From Streptomyces sp. MJM8645 (GTDB lineage Bacteria > Actinomycetota > Actinomycetes > Streptomycetales > Streptomycetaceae), in the NCBI RefSeq assembly GCF_001625365.1, contig NZ_LJJF01000001.1:3046501-3110500 (forward strand): a stretch of DNA of 64,000 nucleotides, read 5' to 3'. The notes beneath the pieces are model-generated. The model did no database searches. It had not been told where the DNA came from and saw nothing but the letters and a program-made list of their open reading frames with translations. Both the position numbers and the translations under genes were made by a program. This document shows, piece after piece, positions 62,126 through 64,000 of this stretch (the stretch's first letter is position 1; every line of letters begins with the position of its first letter).

Positions 62126-62812
62126 ATGCCCGGCCAGCGCCCCTTCGTCCTGCTGAGCGCCGCGATGTCCCTCGACGGCCACCTCGACGACGCCTCCCCC
62201 GACCGCCTGCTGCTCTCCAACCGGGCCGACTTCGACCGGGTCGACGCCGAGCGCGCGGCCGCCGACGCCGTCCTGGTCGGCGGCAACACGCTGCGCGCCG
62301 ACAATCCGCGCCTGCTGGTCAACGACCCAGCACGCCGGGCCGCCCGGCTCGCGGACGGCCGCGCCGAGTACCCGCTGAAGGTGACGCTCAGTGCGAGCGG
62401 CGCGCTCGACGCCGGCCTGCGCTTCTGGCACACCGGCGGCGCCCGGCTCGCCTACACCACGGACGCCGGCGCGACCGTGCTGCGGCCCCGCCTGGACGGG
62501 CTGGCCGAAGTGGTCGCGCTCGGCGGCGCGGTGGACCTCGGCGCGGTGCTGGACGACCTGGGCGCGCGCGGGGTGCGCCGACTGATGGTCGAGGGCGGCG
62601 GCGGCGTGCACACCCAGTTCCTGGCCCAGGGCCTGGCGGACGAGCTCCAGCTGGCGGTCGCCCCGCTGCTGGTCGGCCAGGCCGAGGCGCCGAGGTTCGT
62701 CCGCCCGGCCGCGTTCCCGGGTGGCCCGGCCCGGCGGATGCGCCTGCTGGAGGCACGTACGGTGGACGACGTCGTCCTGCTCAGGTACGCCCCGAAGGAG
62801 CCCGCCCCGTGA
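62126..62812 (+). CDS. RibD C-terminal (pyrimidine reductase/DHFR-like) protein
   Basis: This 228-aa protein matches the reductase half of RibG/RibD: SAAMSLDGHLDD at the N-terminus, ADAVLVGGNTLRADNPRLLV with the NADPH-binding G-NT motif, and RRLMVEGGGGVHTQFL. It would reduce a ribosylaminopyrimidine in riboflavin synthesis or a related metabolite. ATG 62126 (MPGQRPFVLL) is chosen. It overlaps the deaminase gene by four bases (GTGA), so the two halves of a usually fused enzyme are made side by side. Confidence 0.88.
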   Translation: MPGQRPFVLLSAAMSLDGHLDDASPDRLLLSNRADFDRVDAERAAADAVLVGGNTLRADNPRLLVNDPARRAARLADGRAEYPLKVTLSASGALDAGLRFWHTGGARLAYTTDAGATVLRPRLDGLAEVVALGGAVDLGAVLDDLGARGVRRLMVEGGGGVHTQFLAQGLADELQLAVAPLLVGQAEAPRFVRPAAFPGGPARRMRLLEARTVDDVVLLRYAPKEPAP

Positions 62813-63273
62813 CCGGAGCCCGTCCCGCGACCGCCGACCTCGACCACCTGCGCCGGGCCGTCGAACTCTCCCGCCGCTGCCCGCCGTCCGCGACGGCCTT
62901 CTCGGTCGGCGCGGTGATCGTCGGCGCCGACGGCGAGGTCCTGGCGGAGGGCTACAGCCGGGAGGGCGACGCGCACGACCACGCCGAGGAGGCGGCCCTC
63001 GGCAAGCTCCCGGCCGGCGACCCGCGGCTGCGCGGGGCGACCGTCTACAGCTCGCTCGAACCGTGCGGACAGCGCGCCTCGCGGCCGGCGCCGTGCTCCC
63101 GGCTGCTGATCGCGGCGGGCGTGCCGCGGGTGGTGGTGGCCTGGCGCGAGCCGGACCTGTTCGTCGCCGACTGCCAGGGCACGGCCCTGCTGGCGGCGGC
63201 CGGGGTCGAGGTGGTGGAGCTGCCGGAGCTCGCCGAGGCGGCCCGCGCGGTCAACGCCCACCTGCTCGGCTGA
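62809..63273 (+). CDS. RibD N-terminal-like cytidine/deoxycytidylate deaminase
   Basis: This 154-aa deaminase has the zinc-binding HAE at 58-60 (DAHDHAEEAAL) and PC at 85-86 with Cys96 (SLEPCGQRASRPAPC), the layout of the RibD/cytidine deaminase fold. His58, Cys86 and Cys96 bind zinc and Glu60 is the proton shuttle. AAGGAG eight bases before GTG 62809 lies within the reductase gene, showing translational coupling. With the reductase it mimics a split RibG; whether it serves riboflavin or a side pathway is not clear. Confidence 0.88.
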   Translation: MTGARPATADLDHLRRAVELSRRCPPSATAFSVGAVIVGADGEVLAEGYSREGDAHDHAEEAALGKLPAGDPRLRGATVYSSLEPCGQRASRPAPCSRLLIAAGVPRVVVAWREPDLFVADCQGTALLAAAGVEVVELPELAEAARAVNAHLLG

Positions 63274-63299
63274 TCTTTTGTATCATCGGGGAACAAAGA
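63274..63299. promoter_or_regulatory. AT-rich near-palindrome upstream of the HAD gene
   Basis: TCTTTTGT (63274-63281) faces ACAAAGA (63293-63299) with an 11-base centre (ATCATCGGGGA). It is AT-rich, unusual here, and lies between the deaminase stop and the HAD ribosome site. It might be an operator or part of a promoter. Confidence 0.35.
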
Positions 63300-63330
63300 G
63301 CTCGTCCTTCCTTGCCCGAGGAGCAGCCCC

Positions 63331-63996
63331 ATGCCCACCGCACCCCTCCAGCTGACCGCTCGCGCCCTCCTCCTGGACATGGACGGCACCCTGGTCAACT
63401 CCGACGCCGTGGTCGAGCGCTGCTGGCACCGCTGGGCCGAGCAGCACGGCCTCGACCCCGTCGCCGCACTGGCCGTCGCCCACGGCCGCCAGGGCCACGC
63501 GACGATGGCCGAACTGCTGCCCGACCGCCCGGTGGAACTCAACCTCGCCGACAACCGGCGGATGCTCGCCGCCGAGCGCGCCGACACCGACGGCGTCGTC
63601 CCGATCCCCGGCGCCGCCGCCTTCCTCGCCGCCCTGAACGGCCTGCCGCACGCCCTGGTCACCTCCGCCGACGAACCGCTCGCCCGCATCCGGATGGGCG
63701 CCGCCGACCTGCCGATGCCGCCCGTCCTGGTGACCGCCGAGTCCGTCGGCGCCAGCAAGCCCGACCCGGAGGGCTTCCTCAAGGGCGCCGCCGCCCTCGG
63801 CTTCGCCCCCGCCGACTGCCTCGCCTTCGAGGACTCCGACGCCGGCATCACGGCCGCCCGCGCCGCTGGCATCCGCGTCATCGGCATCGGCCCCCGCGCC
63901 ACCGCCCACCGACCCGACGCCCACGCCGCCACCCTCGACAACATCACCGTGACCACCACACCGGACGGCGTCATCACCGTCAGCATCCACCCCTGA
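63331..63996 (+). CDS. HAD-IA family sugar-phosphate-type phosphatase
   Basis: This 221-aa phosphatase has motif I LLDMDGTLVNSD (nucleophile Asp16, acid/base Asp18), motif II around LVTSADE (Thr/Ser), motif III SKPDPEGFL (Lys) and motif IV FEDSDAGITAA (acidic pair). The cap domain is the C1 type between motifs I and II (about 20-85). It resembles 2-deoxyglucose-6-phosphate or glycerol/sugar phosphatases. The gene is complete, its stop at 63994-63996. GAGGAG precedes the ATG. Confidence 0.92.
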   Translation: MPTAPLQLTARALLLDMDGTLVNSDAVVERCWHRWAEQHGLDPVAALAVAHGRQGHATMAELLPDRPVELNLADNRRMLAAERADTDGVVPIPGAAAFLAALNGLPHALVTSADEPLARIRMGAADLPMPPVLVTAESVGASKPDPEGFLKGAAALGFAPADCLAFEDSDAGITAARAAGIRVIGIGPRATAHRPDAHAATLDNITVTTTPDGVITVSIHP

Positions 63997-64000
63997 CCGA

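Overview
The DNA is very GC-rich, with the long overlapping shadow reading frames typical of a high-GC actinomycete. The gene content points to Streptomycetaceae (Streptomyces or Kitasatospora): a mycothiol gene (mshB), DUF3117 and DivIVA-type small proteins, two SpoIIE/PP2C multidomain phosphatases, and oligopeptide ABC operons of the BldK type beside typA. It reads as core chromosome. I see no tRNA, rRNA, insertion sequence, prophage or CRISPR array.

Bases 1-16.1 kb hold a block whose gene content matches, from memory, the Mycobacterium tuberculosis Rv1201-Rv1239 neighbourhood: corA, a MgtE N-domain/CBS protein, a DUF1003 protein, mrp, tatB, an anti-sigma factor and its ECF sigma factor (SigE type), an O-methyltransferase, DUF3117, tag, a DivIVA-like protein, a FolP2-type dihydropteroate synthase homologue, a LOG protein and dapE. 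The HtrA-type protease usually found between the anti-sigma factor and tatB is absent. A hairpin-bearing 154-base gap takes its place. The sigma gene is preceded by a good match to an autoregulated ECF promoter.

Bases 16.1-31 kb carry a membrane-anchored lytic-transglycosylase-like protein, a secreted protein, dapC and ferredoxin fdxA, acetyltransferases, a SirB1-like transglutaminase-fold protein, an ABC exporter with a histidine kinase and a nearby response regulator, an S9 peptidase, mshB and a partner membrane protein.

Bases 31-53 kb are dominated by peptide transport. Two complete five-gene dipeptide/oligopeptide ABC operons lie in tandem on the minus strand (48.4-42.7 kb and 42.5-36.6 kb). 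They share stretches of more than 100 bases of perfect identity and are separated by an intrinsic terminator. A third, solitary OppD-type ATPase (35.4 kb) and two further peptide-binding lipoproteins (33.7 kb plus strand, 51.0 kb minus strand) flank them. typA lies between operon A and the outer lipoprotein.

Bases 53-64 kb hold two adjacent PAS/GAF/PP2C/HATPase phosphatases, a MutT-like Nudix hydrolase, a small SPOR-like protein, a DUF4190 membrane protein, a methyltransferase, a split RibG-like reductase/deaminase pair and a HAD phosphatase.

No clear novel defence or mobile system is present. The best leads are the corA leader, the missing htrA, a possible AUC start codon, the duplicated peptide-transport operons with an in-frame 27-bp minisatellite, the AT-rich control region of operon A, and a recurring pattern of short tandem repeats at gene 3' ends.
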